Below are positions 1 to 6,633 of a stretch of DNA of 7,175 nucleotides, piece after piece; positions within the stretch are counted from its first letter, which is position 1; each line of letters starts with the position of its first letter. The stretch spans positions 1 through 7,175 of the forward strand of contig CANNNB010000119.1 of assembly GCA_947505995.1 (NCBI GenBank), written 5' to 3'. The notes beneath the pieces were generated by a model. That model ran no database searches. It saw only the letters and a list, made by a program, of their open reading frames with translations, and was not told the DNA's origin. Made by a program: the position numbers and the translations under genes. The stretch comes from Comamonadaceae bacterium. GTDB lineage: Bacteria > Pseudomonadota > Gammaproteobacteria > Burkholderiales > Burkholderiaceae.

Positions 1-960
1 CAAACGGGGCAGCATGTCGGAAGCAATGCCAGGGCCGTTGTCTTCAATGGTCATCATGCCGCGCAGGTGGTCAGCTTGTGTGCGCAAGTGAATGGTCTGG
101 CCTTCGGCTGAATGTTGAATGGCGTTTTCTAAAATAGCCACCAAGGCAGACACCACGGAAGGCCGTTCCACAGTGACCAAACAATTGGCCGCTTTAAGTT
201 CGGCTTTGATAACGACCTTCTTAGATTGGCTTAAGCCTTCAAGGGTTAGCATGGCTTCTTGCACCAATTCATCGAGCGCAATGATTTGTGTTTTTTGCGG
301 CCTGGCCCTTACAAACTGCAGCATTTCACCGGCCATTTTTTCCAAATGAACAAGTTGGTTTTGCAGTTTTTGTGCAAAGTTCAAGCGGTCTTCGGCGCCC
401 AATTCAGGCGAGCACAGGTGCGACGAATAGAGCAGTGCGGTAGACAAGGGGGTGCGAAGTTGGTGGGCAATGCCGGCCGACATTTTGCCCATGGCCGCCA
501 AGCGGTCTACACGTTCGTTCTCTTCCAAGGTGCGCAGGTTGGCCGTAATGTCTTGAATTTGAATCACACTTCTGAGGCCGTCTTGCACGCGTTGGGCCTG
601 AAGGGTTCGGATGCCGGTGGGGGTGCTGAGATGAAATTCATCAGGCCCGTTCCCTGGCTTCCAGTTTTCGGGGGTGTGCCAAAGGGTGCCAGTTTGCAGG
701 CCTGCAATGAGCTGTGCAGCCGCTTGGTTGTAATGGCTGACATGGTCATTTTCAATGAGAACCACGGCCGCCGGCAGGGCATTGAGCAAGACATTAAGCC
801 TGTCGTTAGCTTGCACCAAGTCTGCGCTAAGGTCTTCTACCTTTCGGCTAAGGGCCGCATATTGCTGCTCCAAAGCCTGTGAAGCTTCCACAAACAATTC
901 AAACGCACCAGCTAATTCACTGGCTTTGGCCGGTTGCGCTACTTTTGTGGTTTCTGACAT
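1..960 (-). CDS. fleS: FleS/FlrB-type flagellar sensor histidine kinase, C-terminal end cut by the window
   Basis: This is the N-terminal 320 residues of a two-component sensor kinase that would phosphorylate a FleR/FlrC-type sigma-54 activator for mid-class flagellar genes. Reading the minus strand from ATG at 960-958 gives an open frame to the left edge. A TAA lies directly before the ATG, so no longer start is possible; the Shine-Dalgarno is weak. In order there is a charged helical N-terminus (about 14-56), a PAS-like domain (about 56-145), a dimerisation/phosphoacceptor helix with HQLRTP and the candidate phospho-His at residue 166 (codon 463-465), an N-box with Asn279 in LENAIQHS, and the G1 box DNGPGI at 307-312. 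The later ATP-binding boxes lie outside the window. No transmembrane segment is seen, so it should be cytosolic, as in FleS. The HQLRTPLSTALLY motif and the flagellar neighbours support FleS over a generic NtrB-like kinase. It is divergent from fliF; fleR would be expected further left. Confidence 0.87.
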   Translation of the reverse strand, partial: MSETTKVAQPAKASELAGAFELFVEASQALEQQYAALSRKVEDLSADLVQANDRLNVLLNALPAAVVLIENDHVSHYNQAAAQLIAGLQTGTLWHTPENWKPGNGPDEFHLSTPTGIRTLQAQRVQDGLRSVIQIQDITANLRTLEENERVDRLAAMGKMSAGIAHQLRTPLSTALLYSSHLCSPELGAEDRLNFAQKLQNQLVHLEKMAGEMLQFVRARPQKTQIIALDELVQEAMLTLEGLSQSKKVVIKAELKAANCLVTVERPSVVSALVAILENAIQHSAEGQTIHLRTQADHLRGMMTIEDNGPGIASDMLPRL

Positions 961-1051
961 TTAAGTGTTTGTTGTTAATTTTCCAACGATTATTGGTAAT
1001 AAGCGTAAGAATGGTAACAACCTATCATAAAATATATATTGAATGAAAGTA

Positions 1052-1074
1052 GCAAGTAAAAGGGATTTACTTGC
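1052..1074. repeat. Perfect 9-bp inverted repeat, 5-base loop, upstream of fliF
   Basis: The arms GCAAGTAAA (1052-1060) and TTTACTTGC (1066-1074) are exact reverse complements around AGGGA. The dyad ends 33 bases before the fliF start. It could be an operator for a dimeric regulator or a weak hairpin in the fliF leader. A short T run follows at 1080-1084, but the stem is AT-rich and the Ts are not adjacent, so a terminator is less likely. Confidence 0.7.
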
Positions 1075-1091
1075 CAACCTTTTTGAATTTC

Positions 1092-1099
1092 AAGAGAGG
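1092..1099 (+). promoter_or_regulatory. Ribosome binding site that fixes the TTG start of fliF
   Basis: AAGAGAGG ends 8 bases before the TTG at 1108-1110. An in-frame TGA lies upstream at 1084-1086 with no ATG between, and the next in-frame ATG (1159) is 51 bases further on. This purine-rich site is the main reason to choose the TTG. Confidence 0.75.
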
Positions 1100-1107
1100 C
1101 TCAGTTC

Positions 1108-2976
1108 TTGGACGCTCCCAAAGATATCCCTTTAGATCGTGATGCAGTCGTGTTGTCCATGGGTAACACTGGTGCCACTGCCCCTTCTGCTCCCCCATCT
1201 AATTTGCTTGATACGCTTACGCAGCGCTTTCAGGCACTGACTCAAAATCAACGTTTGCTCATGGGAGTGGGGGTGCTGGGTCTGCTTTTGGCATTGGCGC
1301 TTGCCTTTTCATCTGCCAAAAGCAATCAAGACTACCGCGTGCTTTTTGCCAATGTGAACGACGGTGATGGGGCTGCCATTGTTGCTTCTTTGCAGCAAAT
1401 GAATGTGCCCTACCAGTTCACCGAAGGTGGCGCTGCCATCATGGTGCCTCAAGCCATGGTGTACGAAACTCGCTTGAAGTTGGCGGGCCAAGGCTTGCCC
1501 AAGGCTGGAAATGTGGGCTTTGAATTGCTGGAAAACCAAAAGTTTGGCACCAGCCAATTTGTAGAGCGCGTGAACTATTTGCGCGGCCTAGAAGGTGAGT
1601 TGGCTCGCAGTGTGAGTTCTATGGGGCAAGTGAAATCGGCGCGTGTGCACTTGGCTGTGCCCAAGCCCTCGGCTTTTGTGCGCGAGCAAGAGCGGCCCAC
1701 AGCCTCTGTTATTTTGACGCTGTACCCCGGCCGAGTTTTGGACCCTTCACAAATTGCGGCGGTGTCTAGATTGGTGAGTTCAGCCGTGCCTGGCATGAAG
1801 GCCCAAGACGTGGCCATCATGGACACTGAAGGCGGTGTGCTCGGATCTAACGCCAACCGCTTGGCAGGACTTGATGCCTCGCAACTTAAATACACCGCAG
1901 AAATAGAAGGTGCTTTGGCAAGCCGCTTGTCTTCTATTTTGGAGCCCTTGGCTGGTAAAGACGGCTTTCGTGCACAAGTCACGGTGAATGTCGATTTTGA
2001 TGAGCGTGAACGCACTTCAGAAACCTACGGTAAAAATTCCCCTCCCAATCCTCAAGCAATTCGCAGCCAACAATCGATTGATGCAGGTGGTAATAAAACG
2101 GGTGCGGGCGGTATTCCAGGCTCGCTTACAAACCAACCACCGCAGCCACCCGAGGCGCCCATTGTCAATCAGGTGCAAACCCAAGCGGATGGCAGAGCGC
2201 GTAACTTGCGTGCCCCTGGCAGTGTAGAAACAGGTGTGGCGGTGTCGGACGATTCGAACTATCGCAAAGAACAAACGGTTAATTACGAAGTGGACCGCGC
2301 CATAGAAAAACTCAAGTCAAGCAAGGGCAAGTTGTTGCGAGTTTCTGCAGCTGTGGTGTTGGACAATAAATACGACACAGGCGCGCAGCCTGCTGATGGT
2401 CGTAAATTGGCCTACACACCAGAAGAAATTCAAAAGATCAACAGTCTAGTGAAAGATGCCATTGGGTTTGTTCAAACACGTGGCGATACGGTCAGTGTGA
2501 TGAACTTGCCTTTTTCAGAGGAGCCTGTTGTGCAGCCTGCCATTGTGAACCCCGATCTTGTCTCTCAGTTGGTACGCTACGGTGCCATTGCATTGGCTGT
2601 GTTGTTTGCCTACTTTGCAATTTTGCGCCCTCTGCTTTGGCCAAAGCCTGAACCTAAACCGCCCGAGGCGCCCACATTCATCGAACCTACATTGCCGGAG
2701 ATAAGCGAGGCAGAACGCTTGCGAGAAGAGATGCTGGTTCAAGAAGAGACTTGGGCAGCGCAGCAAGAGTCTCAAAAAGCCAGAGAAGAACGCATCGAAC
2801 GTGAAATTCAAGAGCAGATGGCACGCATGCGAGAAAGAGAAATTGCGAGCAAGGCCAAGATTGATGAGTTGGTGGCTTATGCAATGAAGTATGCAAAAGA
2901 CCAACCGCAAGATGCTTCTTTGTTACTTAGAGCCTGGGTGTCTGATCCCTCTGCAGCCAAAGAGGAACGTGTATGA
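1108..2976 (+). CDS. fliF: FliF, flagellar MS-ring protein
   Basis: FliF is the inner-membrane protein that forms the MS ring, the base of the flagellar motor and housing of the export gate. The 622-residue product starts at TTG. It has a cytoplasmic N-terminus (1-48), a first membrane helix (about 49-67), periplasmic ring-building domains of the YscJ/FliF type (about 72-250), a flexible Pro/Gly/Gln-rich loop (about 305-385) inside the C-terminal FliF domain, a second membrane helix (about 487-508) and a cytoplasmic tail. The last 40 residues, with DELVAYAMKYAKDQP and LLLRAWVSD, are the typical FliG-binding end. The protein is about 60 residues longer than Salmonella FliF (560). Much of the excess looks to be a Glu/Arg-rich helix at about 531-582 between the second membrane helix and the FliG-binding end. 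It is the first gene of the operon; its stop overlaps the fliG start as ATGA. No fliE lies directly upstream. Confidence 0.98.
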   Translation: MDAPKDIPLDRDAVVLSMGNTGATAPSAPPSNLLDTLTQRFQALTQNQRLLMGVGVLGLLLALALAFSSAKSNQDYRVLFANVNDGDGAAIVASLQQMNVPYQFTEGGAAIMVPQAMVYETRLKLAGQGLPKAGNVGFELLENQKFGTSQFVERVNYLRGLEGELARSVSSMGQVKSARVHLAVPKPSAFVREQERPTASVILTLYPGRVLDPSQIAAVSRLVSSAVPGMKAQDVAIMDTEGGVLGSNANRLAGLDASQLKYTAEIEGALASRLSSILEPLAGKDGFRAQVTVNVDFDERERTSETYGKNSPPNPQAIRSQQSIDAGGNKTGAGGIPGSLTNQPPQPPEAPIVNQVQTQADGRARNLRAPGSVETGVAVSDDSNYRKEQTVNYEVDRAIEKLKSSKGKLLRVSAAVVLDNKYDTGAQPADGRKLAYTPEEIQKINSLVKDAIGFVQTRGDTVSVMNLPFSEEPVVQPAIVNPDLVSQLVRYGAIALAVLFAYFAILRPLLWPKPEPKPPEAPTFIEPTLPEISEAERLREEMLVQEETWAAQQESQKAREERIEREIQEQMARMREREIASKAKIDELVAYAMKYAKDQPQDASLLLRAWVSDPSAAKEERV

Positions 2977-4070
2977 GTAATCTAGCAACAACTTTCAGTC
3001 CAGGCGTTTTAGGTGGTGCACTGCGCAAAGGATTGCAATCGCCAGAAGCTGTGGGAAAAGGCATTCAATCACTAGATGGGCCCTCTCGAGCTGCGATTAT
3101 TTTGATGGCCATGGGCCCTGACGTTGCTGGTGAATTGATCAAATCGTTTTCTCCCACTGAGGCCCAAAAGGTTTCGTCTTTATTGGCGACCGTTAGAAGC
3201 TTGGACCGTGAAGTGATGATTGATGTTTTAGAAAATTTCAAAAATATCACTGAACATCGCAAACAAGTTGCTTTCGATCCCAAGGCATTTGTAGCCGCAC
3301 TGGTGGAAAAGTTTTCTGGTGACGCAGCAGACATGGGCCTCTCCCCAGCCAATCAATTGGCGCAAAGTGTCCCTGCTCTTGATTTGCTCACTAGCATGTC
3401 GCCTGAGCAATTGCATTTGCATTTGAAAGAGGAGCATCCTCAGGTGGTTGCTACTCTTTTGGCATTGATTCCATCTGAGTTGTCAGCCTCTGTATTGGAA
3501 CAATTTGATGATGAAACGCGAGATGAGCTTGTGCTTCGGGTTGCACTTCTAGATCAAATTAATCCTACTGCCTTGGTAGAACTGAATGACATGCTTGAGC
3601 GCACTTTGGGTGCAGACTCTGCATCACATATCAGCGGTGTGGGTGGTGCATTGCCTGCTGCCGAAATTTTGAGTTTGTTCACGGGTGGCGTAGAGCAGAG
3701 GACACTGGCCAATATTCGGACGCATTCACCTAAATTGGCAGATCAAATTACAGGCCAGATGTTTAAATTTGAGGACTTTCTTCAAATTGCGCCGCAGGCT
3801 GTGCAACGAGTTTTGTCTGAAGTGGCCAACGACGTGCTGCTCATTGCGCTGAAGGGTGCTAGTCCGGCTGTACGCGATTTCTTGCTTTCCAATGTGACCA
3901 AAAGCAGAGCAGATCGCTTGCGGTTTGAGATCGATGGATTACCGCCAGTTAGGGTTCAAGAAGTGGAATCTAAACAGCGCGAAGTTGTGCAATTGGCGCG
4001 TCGCTTGCAAGATGGCAACATCATTAATTTGGACCGCGTGGGTGCCGGTGCTTCTGCGGGCACGGTCTAA
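2973..4070 (+). CDS. fliG: FliG, flagellar motor switch protein
   Basis: FliG is the rotor C-ring protein that binds FliF, carries FliM and meets the MotA stator to make torque. The ATG overlaps the fliF stop by four bases and has AGAGGA (2961-2966) six bases upstream, so the start is firm. The 365-residue product has an N-terminal FliF-binding domain (about 34-115), a middle domain with the EHPQ motif at 154-157, and a C-terminal torque domain (about 242-350). Aligned without gaps to E. coli FliG, the protein keeps a constant offset of 30. Lys264 and Arg297 are kept (Lys294, Arg327), Arg281 becomes Ser311 with an Arg at 312, Asp288 becomes Phe318 and Asp289 becomes Glu319. Residues 1-30 are an extra N-terminal segment, GLxxP/Gly-rich and of unknown role. 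The E. coli comparison is from memory of the family. FliG identity is certain; the functional effect of the changes is unknown. Confidence 0.98.
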   Translation: MSNLATTFSPGVLGGALRKGLQSPEAVGKGIQSLDGPSRAAIILMAMGPDVAGELIKSFSPTEAQKVSSLLATVRSLDREVMIDVLENFKNITEHRKQVAFDPKAFVAALVEKFSGDAADMGLSPANQLAQSVPALDLLTSMSPEQLHLHLKEEHPQVVATLLALIPSELSASVLEQFDDETRDELVLRVALLDQINPTALVELNDMLERTLGADSASHISGVGGALPAAEILSLFTGGVEQRTLANIRTHSPKLADQITGQMFKFEDFLQIAPQAVQRVLSEVANDVLLIALKGASPAVRDFLLSNVTKSRADRLRFEIDGLPPVRVQEVESKQREVVQLARRLQDGNIINLDRVGAGASAGTV

Positions 4071-4082
4071 CCCTAGGCTGTG

Positions 4083-4793
4083 ATGGACCGTTGGACTCCG
4101 CCCTCATTTGATGCAGACCCAGCGCCTGTCGCTGCTAACACCAATGTTTCAAGCGGCGTCAAAGTTTCTGGCCTCACCCTTCCCACCGTTGATGAAATTC
4201 AATCCATTCGCGCCAAGGCCTACCAAGAAGCCTTTACGCGGGGTATGCAAGAAGGATTGGTAGAAGGGCGCCTTCAAGCGGAATCTTTGGGCAGAGAAGA
4301 AGGATTGGAAAAAGGCCGTCAAGAAGGCTTCCAAGCGGGCTATCAACAGGGCTATCAAAGTGGCGCTCAAGACATTGAGCAATTAGGTCAATCATTGAAG
4401 CAAGTTCTTCAAAGGCTTTTCGGCTTGCCGGACGCATTTCAAACAGCGTTGCCTGAGTGGGTTTATGAAACGGCTTTGCGCTTGGCTGGCAAAGAGCAAA
4501 TGGACCGGTCCGTATTTGTAGCGGCGGTGCAAGAAGCTTTGCTACGCTTGCCAAGACCTGGTCAAAGCCTAACAGTGGGTGTGCCTCAGGCGGAGTTAGA
4601 AGCCTGGGAGAACTTATTGCGTGACCCCGACATGCCCTTTACCGCCGTGGTCAGGGCTGATCCTGAGCTCAGTGCTGGCTATGCCTATGTTCAGGTAGAG
4701 GGCACTCGACTTGATGTGGGCACTAAAGCGCGCGAGGCCTTGGTTCGCAGTGCGCTAGGTTTGTTGCCACATCCTGCGCCGGGTCAAGCTTAA
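4083..4793 (+). CDS. fliH: FliH, regulator/stator of the flagellar export ATPase
   Basis: FliH is a cytosolic dimer that binds FliI, restrains its ATPase activity and tethers the ATPase to the C ring and export gate. The ATG at 4083 is chosen over the GTG three bases upstream because AGG at 4075-4077 is then five bases away. The product has 236 residues. The N-terminus has Trp4 in MDRWTPPSFD, resembling the Trp-containing FliH end known to bind FliN/FlhA. Residues 46-94 form an unbroken run in which every fourth residue is Ala or Gly (Ala46, Ala50, Gly54, 58, 62, Ala66, Gly70 to Gly94), the FliH GxxxG repeat. A helical linker follows, then a V-type ATPase E-subunit-like C-terminal domain (about 120-230) that should bind the FliI N-terminus. 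It lies 12 bases after fliG and 25 bases before fliI. Confidence 0.95.
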   Translation: MDRWTPPSFDADPAPVAANTNVSSGVKVSGLTLPTVDEIQSIRAKAYQEAFTRGMQEGLVEGRLQAESLGREEGLEKGRQEGFQAGYQQGYQSGAQDIEQLGQSLKQVLQRLFGLPDAFQTALPEWVYETALRLAGKEQMDRSVFVAAVQEALLRLPRPGQSLTVGVPQAELEAWENLLRDPDMPFTAVVRADPELSAGYAYVQVEGTRLDVGTKAREALVRSALGLLPHPAPGQA

Positions 4794-4822
4794 TGGGTTT
4801 TATGTTACAGGGCCGCCAGTGA
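4793..4822 (+). other. Nine-codon mini-ORF bridging fliH and fliI
   Basis: The fliH stop is TAA followed by TG, so an ATG begins on its last base (4793-4795). This frame encodes MGFMLQGRQ and stops at TGA 4820-4822, which overlaps the fliI GTG start (4819-4821) as GTGA. There is no strong ribosome binding site before it. It could pass terminating ribosomes from fliH to fliI by reinitiation, or be chance. Confidence 0.3.
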
Positions 4823-6198
4823 GCACCGCCGATTTACAAGATTTTGTACAAGCGCATCGAGCCAAGCTGGCTCAGTTGCCTTTGTCTGTTCGCGAAGGTC
4901 GCGTGAAACGCGTTTCAGGATTGCTCATTGAGGTTGAAGGCTTGCCACTGCCCATTGGATTGCATGCCTGTGTTGAAAACAGCCGACAAAACATTTGGAT
5001 TGACGCTGAGTGCATTGGCTTTGAAGGCGACACCACCTACCTCATGGCGTTTGACCAAGTCAGTGGCCTGTCACCCGGCGCGGTGGTTTACCCCTTGCTC
5101 ACCCCGCAAAGAGGCCCGCACGGCTACCAAATGCGCCAGGGCATTGCTTCTTTGCCCATTGGGCCGCAGTTGTTGGGACGTGTGGTGGATGGCCTGGGCA
5201 GGCCCCTTGACGGCTTGGGCGGGGCCAGTTGGTCGGATGCCATCATGCGACCTGCGTCGCCCAACCCCTTAAAACGAACACCCATCCATGAGCCATTAGA
5301 TACGGGTGTTAGAGCCATCAATTCGATGCTCACAGTAGGCCGTGGTCAGCGCTTAGGCTTGTTTGCGGGCTCTGGTGTGGGCAAAAGCGTGCTGCTTTCG
5401 ATGCTGACTCGCAATTGCGTGGCTGATGTCATTGTGATTGCGCTGGTGGGCGAACGCAGTCGAGAGGTCCGCGAGTTTTGTGACGATCAACTAGACGAGA
5501 CCTCGCGTGCGCGCGCCGTGGTGGTTGCCTCTCCCGCAGATACCTCTCCGCTTGCGCGTGCAAAGGGCGCCGAATACGCAACCGATGTGGCCACCTGGTT
5601 TCGCGACCAGGGCAAGCATGTGGTTTTGATTGTGGACTCACTCACCCGGTACGCCATGGCGCAGCGAGAAATTGGTTTGAGTTTGGGTGAGGCCCCTGTA
5701 GCTCGAGGCTACCCTGCAAGTGTTTTTGGCCGCTTGCCTGCATTGGTGGAACGTGTGGGCAATGGAGAAAATGCTGAAGGCTCCTTAACTGCTTTCTACA
5801 CAGTGTTACTGGAGGGTGATGATGTGCATGACCCTGTGGCAGATGCTGCTCGAGGTGTATTAGATGGCCACATCTTTTTATCGCGAGAGTTGGCAGATGC
5901 AGGTCATTACCCTGCCATTGACATCGAGAAATCAATCTCTAGAGTGATGCCCAAAGTGGCCACCAAAGAGCATGTGCTGGCAGCTCGTCGCATTAAGCAG
6001 CTTATTAGCCGGCATGTTCAAAGTCGAGACATGGTGGCCATGGGCGCTTATATGGCTGGTTCTGACCCAGACCTTGATGCTGCGCTGAAGCTTTGGCCGC
6101 ACATCAAAACCTTTTTGCAACAAGACTCTCACATGGTGGCCGACATCGATGGCAGCATTGAAGCACTGTCTACCATTGCGAGGGCTTCGCAGCTATGA
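4819..6198 (+). CDS. fliI: FliI, flagellar type III export ATPase
   Basis: FliI is the F1-beta-like ATPase that forms a hexamer below the export gate and drives unloading of flagellar export substrates, working with FliH and FliJ. The GTG start has CAGGG (4808-4812) six bases upstream. The 459-residue length is normal for the family. It has an N-terminal beta-barrel domain (about 25-95) and a RecA-like core with Walker A GSGVGKS (184-190, Lys189), the catalytic Glu212 in GERSREV, Walker B ending at Asp273 in VVLIVDSLTRY, the alpha/beta ATPase signature around GYPASVFGRLPALVER (297-312) and the arginine-finger candidate Arg375 in KSISRVMP. These fall one residue after the matching Salmonella positions (Lys188, Glu211, Arg374), so the active site looks complete. 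The C-terminal helical domain is about 382-459. Its stop overlaps the fliJ start as ATGA. FliI is preferred over a virulence type III ATPase because of its neighbours. Confidence 0.98.
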   Translation: MSTADLQDFVQAHRAKLAQLPLSVREGRVKRVSGLLIEVEGLPLPIGLHACVENSRQNIWIDAECIGFEGDTTYLMAFDQVSGLSPGAVVYPLLTPQRGPHGYQMRQGIASLPIGPQLLGRVVDGLGRPLDGLGGASWSDAIMRPASPNPLKRTPIHEPLDTGVRAINSMLTVGRGQRLGLFAGSGVGKSVLLSMLTRNCVADVIVIALVGERSREVREFCDDQLDETSRARAVVVASPADTSPLARAKGAEYATDVATWFRDQGKHVVLIVDSLTRYAMAQREIGLSLGEAPVARGYPASVFGRLPALVERVGNGENAEGSLTAFYTVLLEGDDVHDPVADAARGVLDGHIFLSRELADAGHYPAIDIEKSISRVMPKVATKEHVLAARRIKQLISRHVQSRDMVAMGAYMAGSDPDLDAALKLWPHIKTFLQQDSHMVADIDGSIEALSTIARASQL

Positions 6199-6629
6199 GT
6201 GGGCGCGTGTTTCAGGTTTTGCAGCAAATGCTCAAAATGCGCAAAGACAGGTCGGTGGCCAAATCCAAAATGGTGAAGGCAGAATTTGATCGAGTGCGCA
6301 CTTTCAATGAGCAAATTGAATCGTATGCAACTGAATACGAATCGCAGTGGATGAGTGCGGCGCAGAAAGGCGATACCGTTTTGCAGTTGCAAACACAAGC
6401 CAGTTTTGGCCAAAAGCTTCGCGCAACGGCCGCGTCACAGCAACCTGAAATTGAGAGCCTTCAGACGCAAAGTAGAGAAGCGCTTGAAAAGGCCCAACAA
6501 GACGCCGAGCGCCTTAAAACCTTAGAAAACTTCATGGCCAATCGGCAGCTACTGAAACAAAAGGCCTTGGACCACCAAGATGAGCAGGCCCAAGAAGACG
6601 TTTTACAGGCCAGACATCGATCTTCTTGA
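6195..6629 (+). CDS. fliJ: FliJ, export-ATPase stalk and chaperone escort protein
   Basis: FliJ is a small antiparallel coiled-coil protein that sits in the centre of the FliI hexamer like the gamma stalk of F1, touches FlhA and recycles export chaperones. The product has 144 residues, close to the 147 of Salmonella FliJ. It is almost wholly helical and rich in Gln, Glu, Lys and Ala, with two long helices (about 5-75 and 80-140). No membrane segment or signal peptide is seen. The start overlaps the fliI stop (ATGA at 6195-6198) and has GAGGG (6180-6184) upstream, so translation is probably coupled. Sequence conservation in this family is weak, so the call rests on size, fold pattern and position between fliI and fliK. 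Confidence 0.92.
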   Translation: MSGRVFQVLQQMLKMRKDRSVAKSKMVKAEFDRVRTFNEQIESYATEYESQWMSAAQKGDTVLQLQTQASFGQKLRATAASQQPEIESLQTQSREALEKAQQDAERLKTLENFMANRQLLKQKALDHQDEQAQEDVLQARHRSS

Positions 6630-6633
6630 AGGG

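Larger units (their letters stand above)
961..1107. promoter_or_regulatory. Divergent fleS / fliF intergenic control region
   Basis: This 147-bp region separates the two divergent start codons and must hold at least the fleS promoter and probably the fliF promoter. It has a very AT-rich core (1027-1040), two TGGTAA direct repeats (994-999 and 1012-1017, period 18), a short distant inverted pair GTTGTTA / TAACAAC (971-977 / 1015-1021) and a perfect dyad nearer fliF (1052-1074). Weak sigma-70-like -10 hexamers occur (TAAAAT 1028-1033 and TATATT 1035-1040 on plus; TATGAT on minus), but none has a good -35 at proper spacing. No clean sigma-54 or sigma-28 promoter is visible. The regulatory role follows from position; the exact promoters are not resolved. 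Confidence 0.6.

Noticed and set aside
259..882. A 207-residue plus-strand open frame
   Set aside because: It lies opposite the fleS coding sequence, whose frame shows clear histidine kinase motifs; the plus-strand product has no recognisable domain and is a shadow.
1060..1076. Possible sigma-54 promoter at the dyad, on either strand
   Set aside because: On plus, TTGC is present but GG and GC are nine rather than ten bases apart. On minus, TGGCAAG is a good -24 box, but the -12 position reads TCCCT and lacks the GC. Neither is a credible promoter as it stands.
1052..1084. Rho-independent terminator upstream of fliF
   Set aside because: The stem is AT-rich, the T run is five bases from the stem and short, and no gene ends just upstream on the plus strand.
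961..1107. Sigma-28 (FliA) promoter in the divergent region
   Set aside because: TAAA is present near 1057-1060, but no GCCGATAA-like box follows at the right distance; GCCAACC comes too early and matches poorly.
1575..2015. A 146-residue minus-strand open frame
   Set aside because: It is antisense to well-conserved FliF sequence, shows no recognisable domain, and is explained by codon bias in fliF.
2515..2910. A 131-residue minus-strand open frame
   Set aside because: It is antisense to the FliF tail; its Leu/Phe/Cys-rich product arises from the Glu/Gln/Lys codons on the other strand.
4080..4082. GTG as the fliH start
   Set aside because: The nearest ribosome binding sequence would be only two bases away; the ATG directly after it has better spacing.
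4928..5272. A 114-residue plus-strand open frame within fliI
   Set aside because: It is out of frame inside a complete FliI coding region and has no start signal or recognisable motif.
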